In this document: positions 46,818-57,176 of the stretch, one piece after another
Layout: every line of letters starts with the position of its first letter
How positions within the stretch are numbered: the first letter of the stretch is position 1
Assembly (NCBI RefSeq): GCF_004025535.1
Contig: NZ_QJRG01000034.1
Location: 744,001 to 808,000, forward strand
Source of the DNA: Pseudomonas alkylphenolica
Lineage (GTDB): Bacteria > Pseudomonadota > Gammaproteobacteria > Pseudomonadales > Pseudomonadaceae
Reading direction: 5' to 3'
Length of the DNA: 64,000 bases
Program-made: the position numbers and the translations under genes
The notes under the pieces: model-generated
Database searches by the model: none
Told to the model about the DNA's origin: nothing
Seen by the model: only the letters and a program-made list of their open reading frames with translations

Positions 46818-47936
46818 TCAGACCAGAATCAGGTTGTCGCGGTGCACCAGTTCCGGCTCCGCGCTGTAACCCAGCAAGCCTTCGATGGCCTCGGACGACT
46901 GGCCGATGATTTTCTGCGCCTCCAGGGCGCTGTAGTTGGCCAGGCCGCGCGCCACCTCAAGGCCATCTGGCCCGACGCACACCACCATTTCGCCACGGCG
47001 GAAACTGCCCTGCACGGTCTTGACCCCAACCGGCAACAGGCTCTTGTTGTCCTGGCGCAGCGCCTTTACCGCACCGTCGTCGAGCACCAGCGTGCCACGG
47101 GTCTGCAAGTGGCCGGCCAGCCACTGCTTGCGTGCAGCCAGCATGCCGCGCTCAGGCGACAGCAGCGTACCCAGGCGCTCGCCCGCCTTGAGACGATCGA
47201 GCACACGCTCGATACGCCCGCCGACGATGATGGTATGGGCACCGGAACGCGCAGCCAGACGCGCAGCGCGCAGCTTGGTCTGCATGCCGCCACGGCCCAG
47301 GGCACCGCCAGTACCACCGGCCACGGCATCCAGGCTCGGGTCATCGGCGCGGGCTTCGAAGATCAGCTGCGCATCGGGGTTATTGCGCGGATCGGCGTCG
47401 AACATGCCATCGCGGTCGGTGAGGATCACCAACAGGTCGGCTTCCACCAGGTTCGCCACCAGGGCGGCCAGGGTGTCGTTGTCACCAAAGCGGATTTCGT
47501 CGGTGACGACGGTGTCGTTCTCGTTGATGACCGGCACTACACCCAGGTCAACCAGGGTGCGCAAGGTGCTGCGCGCGTTGAGGTAACGCTTGCGGTCCGA
47601 AAGGTCGTCATGGGTCAGAAGAATCTGCGCGGTGTGCCGGTCATGCTCGGCAAAACTCGACTCCCAGGCCTGCACCAGCACCATCTGACCGATCGAGGCA
47701 GCCGCTTGCAACTCGTTCATTGCAGCCGGTCGCTTGGCCCAGCCCAAGCGGCTCATCCCGGCGGCAACCGCCCCGGACGACACCAGTACCAACTCGACTC
47801 CCGCCTCATGCAACGCCACCATCTGCTCGACCCAGACACCCATGGCCGCGCGATCCAGGCCCTTGCCATCTGCTGTCAGCAGGGCACTGCCGATTTTCAC
47901 GACCCAGCGCTGCGCACCCGTCACCTTGCTCCGCAT
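46818..47936 (-). CDS. proB: Glutamate 5-kinase ProB
   Basis: First enzyme of proline synthesis: ATP plus glutamate to glutamyl 5-phosphate; feedback-inhibited by proline in other species. The 372-residue product has the amino-acid kinase domain ([69 protein letters not shown]). A C-terminal PUA domain follows (from about residue 280; [30 protein letters not shown]). It lies downstream of obgE, from which it is separated by a terminator. Confidence 0.96.
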   Translation of the reverse strand: MRSKVTGAQRWVVKIGSALLTADGKGLDRAAMGVWVEQMVALHEAGVELVLVSSGAVAAGMSRLGWAKRPAAMNELQAAASIGQMVLVQAWESSFAEHDRHTAQILLTHDDLSDRKRYLNARSTLRTLVDLGVVPVINENDTVVTDEIRFGDNDTLAALVANLVEADLLVILTDRDGMFDADPRNNPDAQLIFEARADDPSLDAVAGGTGGALGRGGMQTKLRAARLAARSGAHTIIVGGRIERVLDRLKAGERLGTLLSPERGMLAARKQWLAGHLQTRGTLVLDDGAVKALRQDNKSLLPVGVKTVQGSFRRGEMVVCVGPDGLEVARGLANYSALEAQKIIGQSSEAIEGLLGYSAEPELVHRDNLILV

Positions 47937-47969
47937 CTTCTTCCAACCTATATAGATCTTTAGATACTA

Positions 47970-47995
47970 AAACGCCGCTCCTGAGAGCGGCGTTT
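47970..47995. terminator. Terminator between obgE and proB
   Basis: AAACGCCGCTC (47970-47980) pairs with GAGCGGCGTTT (47985-47995) around CTGA. On the minus strand it ends in TTTTAG. It lies only about 34 bases before the proB start, so it may partly attenuate read-through into proB. Confidence 0.8.
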
Positions 47996-48011
47996 AGTGT
48001 ACTGCAACGAA

Positions 48012-49250
<1,239 letters not shown>

Positions 49251-49383
49251 TCAGTTGGACGAGCTGAGTGACACAAAGACATAAGGCTCTTGCAAAAGTG
49301 AGCGCGGCGGCCCCCGTCAACGACCGAAACACCAGCGCCGGCAGCCCATACAAACAGCTTTGCAAGAGACTCACCCCACAAAC

Positions 49384-49413
49384 GAAAAAGCCCCGTCGCG
49401 AGACAGGGCTTTT
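49384..49413 (-). terminator. Terminator after rpmA
   Basis: On the minus strand AAAAGCCC and GGGCTTTTT enclose TGTC/GACG pairs and a short loop. It lies 16 bases after the rpmA stop, inside the 193-base rpmA-obgE gap, so obgE probably has its own promoter as well as read-through. Confidence 0.8.
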
Positions 49414-49428
49414 CCAGCGTTCGCGCGA

Positions 49429-49686
49429 TTACTCGGCAACGACGCTCACGTAACGACGATTGAACTCGCCTTTTACTTCAAACTTGATCTTACCCGCGAT
49501 CTTGGCGAACAGGGTGTGATCCTTGCCCATGCCAACGCCGTAGCCAGCGTGGAATTGGGTGCCGCGCTGACGCACGATGATGTTGCCAGGAATGATAGCC
49601 TGGCCGCCATACATCTTCACGCCAAGGCGTTTGGCTTCTGAGTCGCGACCGTTACGGGTACTACCACCAGCTTTTTTGTGTGCCAT
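49429..49686 (-). CDS. rpmA: 50S ribosomal protein L27
   Basis: Sits near the peptidyl transferase centre of the large subunit. The 85-residue product has the basic N-terminus [16 protein letters not shown], which reaches the active site and lacks the cleaved extension seen in Firmicutes, then [26 protein letters not shown] lies 9 bases upstream of the ATG. It is cotranscribed with rplU. Confidence 0.98.
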   Translation of the reverse strand: MAHKKAGGSTRNGRDSEAKRLGVKMYGGQAIIPGNIIVRQRGTQFHAGYGVGMGKDHTLFAKIAGKIKFEVKGEFNRRYVSVVAE

Positions 49687-49717
49687 GGTTCAATTCTCCA
49701 GAAATGGATTCAGGCGA

Positions 49718-50029
49718 TTAAGCCGAAATACCGGTGATCTTGATTTCGGTGAACCACTGGCGGTGGCCCATACGCTTCATGTGGTGCTTACGGCGGCGGA
49801 ACTTGATGATGCGCACTTTGTCGTGACGACCTTGCGAGATCACTTCAGCAACAACCTTGGCACCAGCAACGACTGGAGCGCCGATGTTCACGTCGTCGCC
49901 ATTGGCAACCAACAGAACGCGGTCGAAAGTCACGGATTCGCCAGTGGCGACTTCCAGTTTTTCGATTTTCAGGTATTCACCTTCGGCGACTTTGTACTGC
50001 TTGCCACCGGTAACAATTACTGCGTACAT
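49718..50029 (-). CDS. rplU: 50S ribosomal protein L21
   Basis: Large-subunit protein that binds 23S rRNA. I chose the ATG at 50029 ([14 protein letters not shown]), giving 103 residues with a GGAG site 7 bases upstream; the longer frame to 50257 is not coding. The C-terminal [21 protein letters not shown] is the family signature. It is divergent from ispB, as in most gammaproteobacteria. Confidence 0.98.
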   Translation of the reverse strand: MYAVIVTGGKQYKVAEGEYLKIEKLEVATGESVTFDRVLLVANGDDVNIGAPVVAGAKVVAEVISQGRHDKVRIIKFRRRKHHMKRMGHRQWFTEIKITGISA

Positions 50030-50280
50030 GGTATTTCTCCGATAATCCTGCTCACCCAGCTCTTTATAGGAAGAGTATTGGCTGGCATGGCTGCATAGGG
50101 CTGGAACGGCCCAGTGCAATTGCGTAAGGCAGGTGCTGCCCAGGAAGTTCAGGGTGCGCGATTGTACGCAAGCCGCTCGCCCCTTGCAAGTCCCGCCCCC
50201 GGCTGGCGGGGACCGCGCCTTGACACGCCGGGACCCGCGACCTAGCATGCCGCGCAACCTTTATGGAGCACCTGTGGCCG

Positions 50281-51249
50281 ATGCAACCCCAAGCTTTCTA
50301 CCGAGCGGTAGCGGACGACTTCAGCGCCGTTGACGAGATTATCAAGAAACAGCTGACTTCGCGTGTACCGCTGGTATCGAAAATCGGCGACTACATCACC
50401 TCAGCTGGCGGTAAGCGCCTGCGCCCGCTGCTGGTCCTGCTGTGCGGCAAGGCCCTGGGCCGCGAAGGCGACGACGTGCGCCTGCTGGCCGCCACCATCG
50501 AATTCCTGCACACCGCCACCCTGCTGCACGATGACGTCGTCGACATGTCCGGCATGCGCCGTGGGCGCTCGACGGCCAATGCCCTGTGGGGCAACGCGCC
50601 AAGCGTGCTGGTGGGCGACTTCCTCTATTCGCGCTCCTTCGAGATGATGGTCGAACTGGGCTCGATGCCGGTCATGCAGATCCTCTCCAAGGCCACCCGG
50701 ATCATCGCCGAGGGTGAAGTGCTGCAACTGTCGCGCATCCGTGACGCCAGCACCACTGAAGAGGTCTACATGGAAGTCATCCGCGGCAAGACCGCGATGC
50801 TTTTCGAAGCCTCGACCCACAGCGCCGCGGCACTGGCTGAGGCCTCCCCTGAGCAGCGTGAAGCCCTGCGCACCTTCGGTGACCACCTGGGTGTCGCTTT
50901 CCAGCTGGTCGACGACCTGCTCGACTACAAGGGCGATGCCGAGACCCTGGGCAAGAACGTCGGTGACGACCTGGCTGAAGGCAAGCCGACCCTGCCGCTG
51001 ATCTACACCATGCGCGAAGGCACCGCCGAACAGGCAGCGCTGGTACGCCAGGCGATCCAGAAAGGCGGTATCGAAGACCTCGAGCGCATCCGTGCCGCCG
51101 TCGAAGCCGCCGGCGCCCTTGAATACACCGCGCAGATGGCCCGCGACTACGTTGCCCGTGCCATCGCCTGCCTGGATGCCCTGCCAGCCAGCGAGTACCG
51201 CGATGCCCTGGTGGAACTGAGCGAATTCGCTGTCGCCCGCACCCACTGA
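50281..51249 (+). CDS. ispB: Polyprenyl diphosphate synthase IspB
   Basis: Makes the all-trans isoprenoid tail of ubiquinone by chain extension with isopentenyl diphosphate. The 322-residue product from ATG 50281 (MQPQAFYRAV) has the first aspartate-rich motif DDVVD (84-88), GGKRLRPLL, and the second motif DDLLDYKGD. The upstream ATG at 50263 adds six residues and has no ribosome site; a GGAG 13 bases before 50281 is at least present. The tail length is not readable; octaprenyl or nonaprenyl is expected for pseudomonads. Confidence 0.94.
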   Translation: MQPQAFYRAVADDFSAVDEIIKKQLTSRVPLVSKIGDYITSAGGKRLRPLLVLLCGKALGREGDDVRLLAATIEFLHTATLLHDDVVDMSGMRRGRSTANALWGNAPSVLVGDFLYSRSFEMMVELGSMPVMQILSKATRIIAEGEVLQLSRIRDASTTEEVYMEVIRGKTAMLFEASTHSAAALAEASPEQREALRTFGDHLGVAFQLVDDLLDYKGDAETLGKNVGDDLAEGKPTLPLIYTMREGTAEQAALVRQAIQKGGIEDLERIRAAVEAAGALEYTAQMARDYVARAIACLDALPASEYRDALVELSEFAVARTH

Positions 51250-51283
51250 TCTCGCCCTCCGGCCCATCACTCGATGGGCCTGT

Positions 51284-51314
51284 TTGACCTCTGACGGACA
51301 AAACCCTATACAAT
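51284..51314 (+). promoter_or_regulatory. Sigma-70 promoter of the zinc ribbon protein gene
   Basis: TTGACC (51284-51289), a 17-base spacer and TATACA, continuing AAT (51307-51314). It lies about 35 bases before the GTG start at 51350. Confidence 0.75.
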
Positions 51315-51349
51315 GTAGGTTTTGCACCAGTCCGTCTTGAGGAACCCTA

Positions 51350-51691
51350 GTGAGCACTTTGCCACCCTGCCCTAAATGCAACTCCGAATACACCTACGAA
51401 GACGGCACCCAGCTGATCTGCCCCGAGTGCGCCCACGAGTGGTCCGCCGCCGGTGATGCCGAAGCTGTGAGCGATGAAACCGTCAAGAAGGACTCGGTGG
51501 GCAATGTCCTGCAAGACGGCGACACCATCACCGTGATCAAGGACCTGAAGGTCAAGGGCACCTCGCTGGTGGTCAAGGTCGGCACCAAGGTCAAGAACAT
51601 CCGCCTGTGCGATGGCGACCATGACATCGACTGCAAGATCGACGGCATCGGCCCGATGAAGCTGAAATCGGAATTCGTCCGCAAGGTCTGA
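51350..51691 (+). CDS. Zinc ribbon protein of the YjdM/PhnA family
   Basis: A 113-residue cytosolic protein. The N-terminal zinc ribbon has CPKC (residues 7-10) and CPEC about 16 residues later. The C-terminal domain is [31 protein letters not shown]. The family was named for a place near phosphonate genes but has no proven role in phosphonate use. It starts at GTG 51350 with GAGG 7 bases upstream. It stands alone after ispB. Confidence 0.9.
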   Translation: MSTLPPCPKCNSEYTYEDGTQLICPECAHEWSAAGDAEAVSDETVKKDSVGNVLQDGDTITVIKDLKVKGTSLVVKVGTKVKNIRLCDGDHDIDCKIDGIGPMKLKSEFVRKV

Positions 51692-51781
51692 ATCCTGCTG
51701 GTTTCGGGGCTGTCTGCCAGCCTCGGAGCCTCTCGCCCATGACCATTGGGCGACTTTTTAACAATAGTCTCTTGCTATTTT

Positions 51782-51800
51782 GATAATAAGAATTATTCTC
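51782..51800. promoter_or_regulatory. Fur box
   Basis: GATAATAAGAATTATTCTC matches the 19-base Fur consensus at about 15 of 19 positions, and ends 26 bases upstream of the following ATG. This predicts repression of the small gene at 51827 when iron is plentiful. Confidence 0.75.
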
Positions 51801-51826
51801 ATTGGATGTTTCCAAGGAGAATAGCC

Positions 51827-52069
51827 ATGACTTATCTGATAGACGCCTGGCTTGACCGCCCACACCCTTACCTGCGCATCCTGCACCGGGAAACCGGCGA
51901 AGTCTGTGCGGTGCTCGAAGAAGAGGCGCTGGATGAACTGCGCGACCAGGGTGATCTGGATCTTACCGGCCTGAATTCAAGCGAGCCGATCGTGCTCAAG
52001 GAGCTGGTGAGGAACCTGTTCCTGTTCTGCTACGCCCGGGCATTGCGCCCAAGCTCAGAACTTTATTGA
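51827..52069 (+). CDS. Small iron-regulated protein (PA4570-like)
   Basis: An 80-residue protein without a known domain: MTYLIDAWLDRPHPYLRIL, an acidic middle (EEEALDELRDQGDLDL) and a C-terminal helix. I chose the ATG at 51827 because AAGGAGA lies 6 bases upstream and a Fur box ends 26 bases upstream; the longer frame reads through both. Its place between ispB and fklB matches PA4570 of P. aeruginosa, which I remember as strongly induced by iron starvation. Function unknown. Confidence 0.82.
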   Translation: MTYLIDAWLDRPHPYLRILHRETGEVCAVLEEEALDELRDQGDLDLTGLNSSEPIVLKELVRNLFLFCYARALRPSSELY

Positions 52070-52091
52070 AGGACCGCGGCGCAAACAATTT

Positions 52092-52181
52092 TGTAGGAGC
52101 GGATTCATCCGCGATGGGGCGCGTAGCGGCCCCAATGATGGGACTGCTATGCAGTCCTTTGCGGATGAATCCGCTCCTACA
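52092..52181. repeat. Paired REP elements (BIME-like)
   Basis: Two 21-base arms (52092-52112 and 52161-52181) are exact reverse complements, each containing the TGTAGGAGCGGAT family sequence. The 48 bases between hold two more stems, GGGGC...GCCCC and GGACTGC/GCAGTCC. The whole can fold as a long cruciform between the convergent small gene and fklB. A single copy of the same family is at 46314 and a half copy at 59603. Confidence 0.85.
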
Positions 52182-52189
52182 GATAGGCC

Positions 52190-52807
52190 TTACAGTACGT
52201 CGAGCAGTTCGACGTCGAACACCAGAACGCTGTGCGGCGGGATGCTGCCAACGCCCTGAGCGCCGTAAGCCAGCTCGCTCGGAACGTACAGGCGCCATTT
52301 GCTGCCGGCGTTCATCAGTTGCAGGGCTTCGGTCCAGCCGGCGATCACGCCGCCAACCGGGAATTCTGCAGGCTGGCCGCGCTCGTAGGAGCTGTCGAAC
52401 ACAGTGCCGTCGATCAGGGTGCCGTGGTAGTGGGTGCGCACGCTGTCTTCGCGGGTTGGCTTGGCGCCTTCACCTGCGGTCAGCACTTCGAACTGCAGGC
52501 CCGAAGCCAGGGTGGTGATGCCGTCACGCTTGGCGTTTTCAGCCAGGAAAGCCTTGCCTTCGCCAGCCGCAGCTTCGGCTTTGGCCGCCGCTTCTGCCTG
52601 CATGATTTCACGGATGACTTTGAAGCTGGCCGACAGGTCTTCTTCGCTGACGCGGCTGTCTTTGCCGTTGAACGCGTCGGTCAGGCCAGCCAGGATGGCG
52701 TCGAGGCTCACACCTGGTGGCGGGTTGTCACGCAGTTGGCCACCCAGCTGGCGGCCGATGCCGTAGCTGACGCGAGTTTCGTCGGTAGACAGGTTGATTT
52801 CGGACAT
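52190..52807 (-). CDS. fklB: FKBP-type peptidyl-prolyl isomerase FklB
   Basis: Speeds cis-trans isomerisation of proline peptide bonds. The 205-residue product has the N-terminal FKBP dimerisation domain (about 1-95; ETRVSYGIGRQLGGQL, GKAFLAENAKRDGI) and the catalytic FKBP domain (about 100-205; VRTHYHGTLIDGTVFDSSYERGQP, VIAGWTEAL, GSKWRLYVPSELAYG, LVFDVELL). I chose the ATG at 52807 (MSEINLST). No signal peptide is visible, so it is probably cytoplasmic. Confidence 0.93.
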   Translation of the reverse strand: MSEINLSTDETRVSYGIGRQLGGQLRDNPPPGVSLDAILAGLTDAFNGKDSRVSEEDLSASFKVIREIMQAEAAAKAEAAAGEGKAFLAENAKRDGITTLASGLQFEVLTAGEGAKPTREDSVRTHYHGTLIDGTVFDSSYERGQPAEFPVGGVIAGWTEALQLMNAGSKWRLYVPSELAYGAQGVGSIPPHSVLVFDVELLDVL

Positions 52808-52893
52808 TTGCTTGCTCCGCTGCAGGGCGCACGACAACCGCGCCCTTTGTGAAAAGGGCGAGCAGCCTAGCACACTGCGCCGATGCTATTCAG

Positions 52894-53199
52894 CTACCAG
52901 GCAGAACGCCTGGGCATCGGTATTTTCAGGTCACCGTCACCGGTGCTGCTTCCGCCGACCATCTCGTCGTCCATTGACCAGTGCACCATGTGCATCGGTA
53001 CCGTAGGCAAGCCATCGAGCAAACGCTGTGCGTCGACCACCGAATGCACTTTCACGCGCTGCCCATGTTTGTCAGCCAGTGGATGGGCGTGCCCGTTCAC
53101 CCGGGCCTCGATGATGAAGTCGCCGCCTTCGAGGGCGATCAGGTTGAGTTCTTCGACATGGCCGGCCCTGGCCTCGCTGCTCAGTTGTTGAAGGTTCAT
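52894..53199 (-). CDS. DUF6482-type small protein
   Basis: A 101-residue protein typical of pseudomonads, of unknown function. Visible features are MNLQQLSSEARAGHVEELNLIALEGGDFIIEARV, a likely beta-sheet domain, and a Gly/Ser-rich end. GAGGT lies 7 bases upstream of the ATG. It lies upstream of fklB on the same strand with an 86-base gap. The family assignment is from memory. Confidence 0.72.
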   Translation of the reverse strand: MNLQQLSSEARAGHVEELNLIALEGGDFIIEARVNGHAHPLADKHGQRVKVHSVVDAQRLLDGLPTVPMHMVHWSMDDEMVGGSSTGDGDLKIPMPRRSAW

Positions 53200-53291
53200 G
53201 GTGATACCTCGCTACTGGAACGTTGAGCGGGTACTACGAGTGACCGTTCATTTTTTGTACAGCGCGCGCCAAAGCACAAGGCAAAAACGCA

Positions 53292-53323
53292 ACCGCCCGT
53301 CCGTTTTGCAACGGACGGGCGGT
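53292..53323. terminator. Terminator after the UPF0114 gene
   Basis: A 14-bp perfect stem, ACCGCCCGTCCGTT/AACGGACGGGCGGT with a four-base loop, is followed on the minus strand by TGCGTTTTTG. It lies 25 bases past the UPF0114 stop codon. Confidence 0.88.
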
Positions 53324-53347
53324 CGTGTTTCAGGCATGGGTGCCGGA

Positions 53348-53836
53348 TCAGTGCTTGGTCAGCTTGTCCAGATAACCCATGGCGAACGCAGAAACCACGA
53401 AGGTCATGTGGATGATCACATACCACATCAGGTATTCGGTCTCGATGTTGCGCGCGTCCATGAACACTCGCAGCAAGTGGATTGAGGAGATCGCCACGAT
53501 CGATGCCGCGACTTTCATCTTCAGCGAGGAGGAGTCCATCTTGCCCAGCCAGTTGAGCTTTTCCTTGTCCTCGTCGATGTCCAGCTGCGAGACGAAGTTC
53601 TCGTAACCGGAGATCATCACCATCACCAGCAAACCGCCCACCAGGGCCATGTCGATCAGCGAAAGGATTACCAGGATCAGGTCGGCTTCGGCAAGGGAGA
53701 AGATATTGGGCAGCACATGGAAGATCTCCTGGAAGAACTTCAGTGCCAGCGCCAGCAGGCCCAACGACAGACCAAAATAGATCGGGGCGAGCAGCCAGCG
53801 CGAGGCATACATCGCATTTTCGATAATACGTTCCAT
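53348..53836 (-). CDS. UPF0114 (YqhA) inner-membrane protein
   Basis: A 162-residue membrane protein with four hydrophobic segments (about 10-32, 50-75, 105-125 and 135-155). The family signature is [37 protein letters not shown], followed by [13 protein letters not shown] and [22 protein letters not shown]. Function unknown. It is a single-gene unit ended by a strong terminator. Confidence 0.9.
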   Translation of the reverse strand: MERIIENAMYASRWLLAPIYFGLSLGLLALALKFFQEIFHVLPNIFSLAEADLILVILSLIDMALVGGLLVMVMISGYENFVSQLDIDEDKEKLNWLGKMDSSSLKMKVAASIVAISSIHLLRVFMDARNIETEYLMWYVIIHMTFVVSAFAMGYLDKLTKH

Positions 53837-53958
53837 TGAAAACTCGTCAGGTGGCGAAAAAAGCGAGCGCGAGTATAACAGCCAGCCATGACAGAAAAAG
53901 CCCGTGGCACGCTGCCACAGGGGGATTACGCGGTGGGTTGCCGTGGCGCGGTGAAGCG

Positions 53959-54300
53959 TCAGGTTTCCGGATGGAACTGGAAGTCACCGACGTGATGCAC
54001 ACGTTCGCCATTGATGCGCCGCAGCTGCGCCTGCAAGTGCACGCACCAGATCTGCGGATCGTCAGCCACCTGGTACCCGTGCAGGGTCAGGCTGTCGACA
54101 ATGGCGTCGAGCACCGATTCGGCTACGAAAGGCCCGTGAAACGGCCCCTGGGCCTTGATCGCGGACGGCTGCTCGCCAGCCATGCCGGCGGCAAACAACA
54201 GGGTCCACATGCCGTTGTCGCCGGCCAGTGGGCGAATGCTGCATTCAATGCGGGTCACCAGGCCCAGGCATTGGCGGGTGAGGCTGAGGCTGCGCGGCAT
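53959..54300 (-). CDS. Hypothetical small protein (PA4575-like position)
   Basis: A 113-residue protein: [76 protein letters not shown]. The beta-alpha pattern suggests a small globular fold without a recognised motif. I chose the ATG at 54300 because GAGGA lies 8 bases upstream. It lies between the Lon-like protease and UPF0114 genes, as I remember for PA4575. Function unknown. Confidence 0.65.
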   Translation of the reverse strand: MPRSLSLTRQCLGLVTRIECSIRPLAGDNGMWTLLFAAGMAGEQPSAIKAQGPFHGPFVAESVLDAIVDSLTLHGYQVADDPQIWCVHLQAQLRRINGERVHHVGDFQFHPET

Positions 54301-54414
54301 GGCGTCGATCCTCGATAAACCCTGAGTCAACCCCGCGGGCAGGGCTGTTTCTGTCCTGGAATGACTACGATCCCTGCACTGAAGAATAGAAGAAAACAGC
54401 TGCTGCGTGGGATT

Positions 54415-54451
54415 ACCGGCGCCCAGCGGTCATGACCGCCGAGGCGCCGGT
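54415..54451. terminator. Two-tier hairpin after the Lon-like gene
   Basis: The outer arms ACCGGCGCC/GGCGCCGGT (9 bp) enclose a perfect 14-base palindrome, GCGGTCATGACCGC. It begins 9 bases past the Lon-like stop codon on the minus strand. There is no T tract, so it may protect mRNA or terminate weakly. Confidence 0.6.
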
Positions 54452-54459
54452 TAATTGAC

Positions 54460-56898
54460 TCAGGTCGGCTTGACCTGCGCCAGGGCTTGCTCGGCCTGCT
54501 CCTTTTCGGCCTCCTTGAGTTCTTCCTCGCTGAGCATCTCGGCGATGTCCCGCAGACGTTCCACCACCCGGGCGTTGACGCTGCCCTCGGGGAACTCGCC
54601 GTCGGCATCCGGCTCACCGGCCGGTTCGCCGACCAGCAGGCTCAGCGCCTCGTCGGCCTGGCTGACCGCATAGACGTGGAACATCCCGGCACGCACGGCC
54701 TGCAGCACCCGCTCATCGAGCATCAGGGTGGCGACGTTGGCCCGCGGGATGATCGCCCCTTGCTCACCGGTCAGGCCGCGTGCTTCGCAGAGCCGGAAGA
54801 AGCCCTCGATCTTCTCGTTGACCCCGCCGACCGCCTGCACTTCACCAAACTGGTTGATAGAACCGGTAATGGCGAAACACTGCTTGAGCGGGGTTTTCGA
54901 CAGTGCCGAAATCAGCGTGCAGGCCTCGCCCAGCGACGCGCTGTCACCGTCCACATAACCGTAGGACTGCTCCAGGGCGATACTCGCCGAAATGGCCAGC
55001 GGGAACTCCTGGGCATAGCGGCTACCGAGGTAACCGGTCAGGATCATCACACCCTTGGAGTGAATCGGCTGGCCGAGGTTGACCTCGCGCTCGATGTCGA
55101 CGATACCGCTGCCGCCGGGATACACCGTCGCCGAGATGCGCGCCGGCACACCGAAGGCCGAGTCACCGACCTCCAGTACGGTCAGGCCGTTGCACTTGCC
55201 CACTGCCGCACCTTCGGTGTCGATGAGGATGATCCCGGCCAGCATGTCATCGAGAATCCGCGCCGACACGCGGCCCGTGCGGGTGGCCTTGGCCTTGAGG
55301 GCACGTTCGATGTGCCCGGCATCGGTCATCTCGTCGTTAGCCAGGTGGCGAATGAAGTCCGCCTCGCTGACCAGCTGGAACAGGTCGCCAATGCGCGCCG
55401 ACAAACGCCCCTGGTGCTCGGCCAGGCGTGCGCTGTAAGTCGCCAGGCGCGCCACGGCGTCGGCGCTCAGCGGTGCCATGCCCTCTTCGCTGGTGCGCGT
55501 CTTGAGCAACTGGGCGAACTGCTCCAGGCTCTCGTCGACCATCGGGATGTCTTCGTCGAAGTCCACCAGCACCCGGAACATTTCCTGGAAGTCCGGGTCA
55601 TGGTCCTGCAACGCGTAATACAGCTGGCGGGAGCCGATGATCACCACCTTGATGTTGAGCGGGATCATCTGCGGGTTGAGGGTGACGGTCGCCAGGCGAC
55701 CATACTCACCCAACGGTGACTCCATCTTCAGCTTGCGCGACTGCAGGGCGCGCTTGAGCGCATCCCAGACAAACGGCTCACCGAGCATTTTCTCTGCTTC
55801 AAGAATCAGGAAGCCGCCGTTGGCACGGTGCAAGGCGCCTGGGCGCAATTGCCGGTAGGTGGTGTACAGCGCGCCCTGGTCGGTGCTGTATTCGATGCGA
55901 CCGAACAGGTTGTCGTAGGTCGGGTGCGGCTCGAACACCACCGGCGCGCCGCCGCTGACGTGATGCCCCACCACCAGGCTCGGTGCGTACTGCTCTTCCA
56001 GCAGCTTGCGCGCCTGGGCGTCGGTCTTGCTGTCATCGACCAGTTGCTCGACCACGGTGCGCAACAGGTTGACCTGCATGGCCTGCAGGTAGGCGCATAC
56101 CGCAGCGTTTTCCGCATACTTTTCCGACAGCGGGGACAACAACGGCTGGAGCGCCAGGGTGATGGTTTCTTCGTTCAACTGACGCAGTTGATTGTTCGAT
56201 TCGCGCTTCCACTGCGGCAGGCTGGCCAGCTCCTCGTTAAGGCGCTCCTCCAGTTCGGCGATGTCGTCATGAAAGCGTTCGCGCTCGGCCTCCGGCAGCT
56301 GGGCGAATTCGGCCTCGTCCAGCGCCTTGCCGTCGGCCATCGGGGTAAAGGCAACATTGCTGCTGTCGCGGTACAGGGCCACGTCTTTTTCCAGCGAAGC
56401 CCGTTCGATCACATCCAGGGCACGGTCATAACGCTGGTTGAATGCGCGATCGATAGCGCTCTTTTTCTGCTGGTACGACGGGTGTTCGAACACTGCGGGG
56501 AAGGTCGCCAGCAGGTTGTCGATCAGCCCGCCAACATCACTGATGAACGCACCCGCGCTGCCTGGCGGCAGTTCCAGGGCGCGCGGCTCACGGGGCTCGT
56601 CGAAATTGTTGACGTACACCCAGTCGGCTGGCGTCTGCAGGCGCTTGCCTTCCGCCTTGAGGTAACGTTTGACGAACGAAAAACGCCCGGTGCCGGGCTC
56701 ACCCATGACAAACACGTTGTATCCGGGACGGGGCATGGCGACGCCAAACTGCAAGGCTTCGACAGCACGTTCCTGGCCAAGCACACCGCGAAAAGGCTCC
56801 AGATCATTGGTGGTGGAAAAGGCGAACTGTTCGGCGGAAAACGGCCGGGTCAAGGCTTCTGGCGCAAGACGCAGGCTCGCAGCAACAGGATCGGGCAT
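54460..56898 (-). CDS. Lon-like (S16) ATP-dependent protease
   Basis: An 812-residue protease of the LonH/YcbZ-like group. The Lon proteolytic domain is C-terminal, with Ser653 in GYVDGDSASLGEA and Lys696 in VGGVNEKIEGF; their 43-residue spacing equals that of E. coli Lon (679/722). The N-terminal P-loop reads GEPGTGRF (66-73), with Arg72 in place of the usual Walker lysine. A long helical insertion (about 180-290) replaces the classical Lon N-domain. AAGGAAG lies upstream of the ATG. The position matches PA4576 of P. aeruginosa as I recall. Confidence 0.9.
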   Translation of the reverse strand: MPDPVAASLRLAPEALTRPFSAEQFAFSTTNDLEPFRGVLGQERAVEALQFGVAMPRPGYNVFVMGEPGTGRFSFVKRYLKAEGKRLQTPADWVYVNNFDEPREPRALELPPGSAGAFISDVGGLIDNLLATFPAVFEHPSYQQKKSAIDRAFNQRYDRALDVIERASLEKDVALYRDSSNVAFTPMADGKALDEAEFAQLPEAERERFHDDIAELEERLNEELASLPQWKRESNNQLRQLNEETITLALQPLLSPLSEKYAENAAVCAYLQAMQVNLLRTVVEQLVDDSKTDAQARKLLEEQYAPSLVVGHHVSGGAPVVFEPHPTYDNLFGRIEYSTDQGALYTTYRQLRPGALHRANGGFLILEAEKMLGEPFVWDALKRALQSRKLKMESPLGEYGRLATVTLNPQMIPLNIKVVIIGSRQLYYALQDHDPDFQEMFRVLVDFDEDIPMVDESLEQFAQLLKTRTSEEGMAPLSADAVARLATYSARLAEHQGRLSARIGDLFQLVSEADFIRHLANDEMTDAGHIERALKAKATRTGRVSARILDDMLAGIILIDTEGAAVGKCNGLTVLEVGDSAFGVPARISATVYPGGSGIVDIEREVNLGQPIHSKGVMILTGYLGSRYAQEFPLAISASIALEQSYGYVDGDSASLGEACTLISALSKTPLKQCFAITGSINQFGEVQAVGGVNEKIEGFFRLCEARGLTGEQGAIIPRANVATLMLDERVLQAVRAGMFHVYAVSQADEALSLLVGEPAGEPDADGEFPEGSVNARVVERLRDIAEMLSEEELKEAEKEQAEQALAQVKPT

Positions 56899-57176
56899 CG
56901 GGCTTCCTTACTTCGGCGGGGCAGATGACGGCATTCTGGCGCCGCCTGCCCGCGCCTTGCAAGGCTCATCGGCACAATATGTCGCATGTCCCAAACCTGC
57001 TCTGCGTCAATTTTTTCAAGCAATTTTTGGCAATAAATCACGGAACCCTTAGATCGTGCCTAAACTCCAAGCTGCGCGGCCGGGCATAGACCTGCCCAGC
57101 CCTTGGCAACTGGTGCCGATCCAGGTGCCAGACAACCCTGACCTTTGCTATCGATGACTAGAAAGAGAACAAAGCT

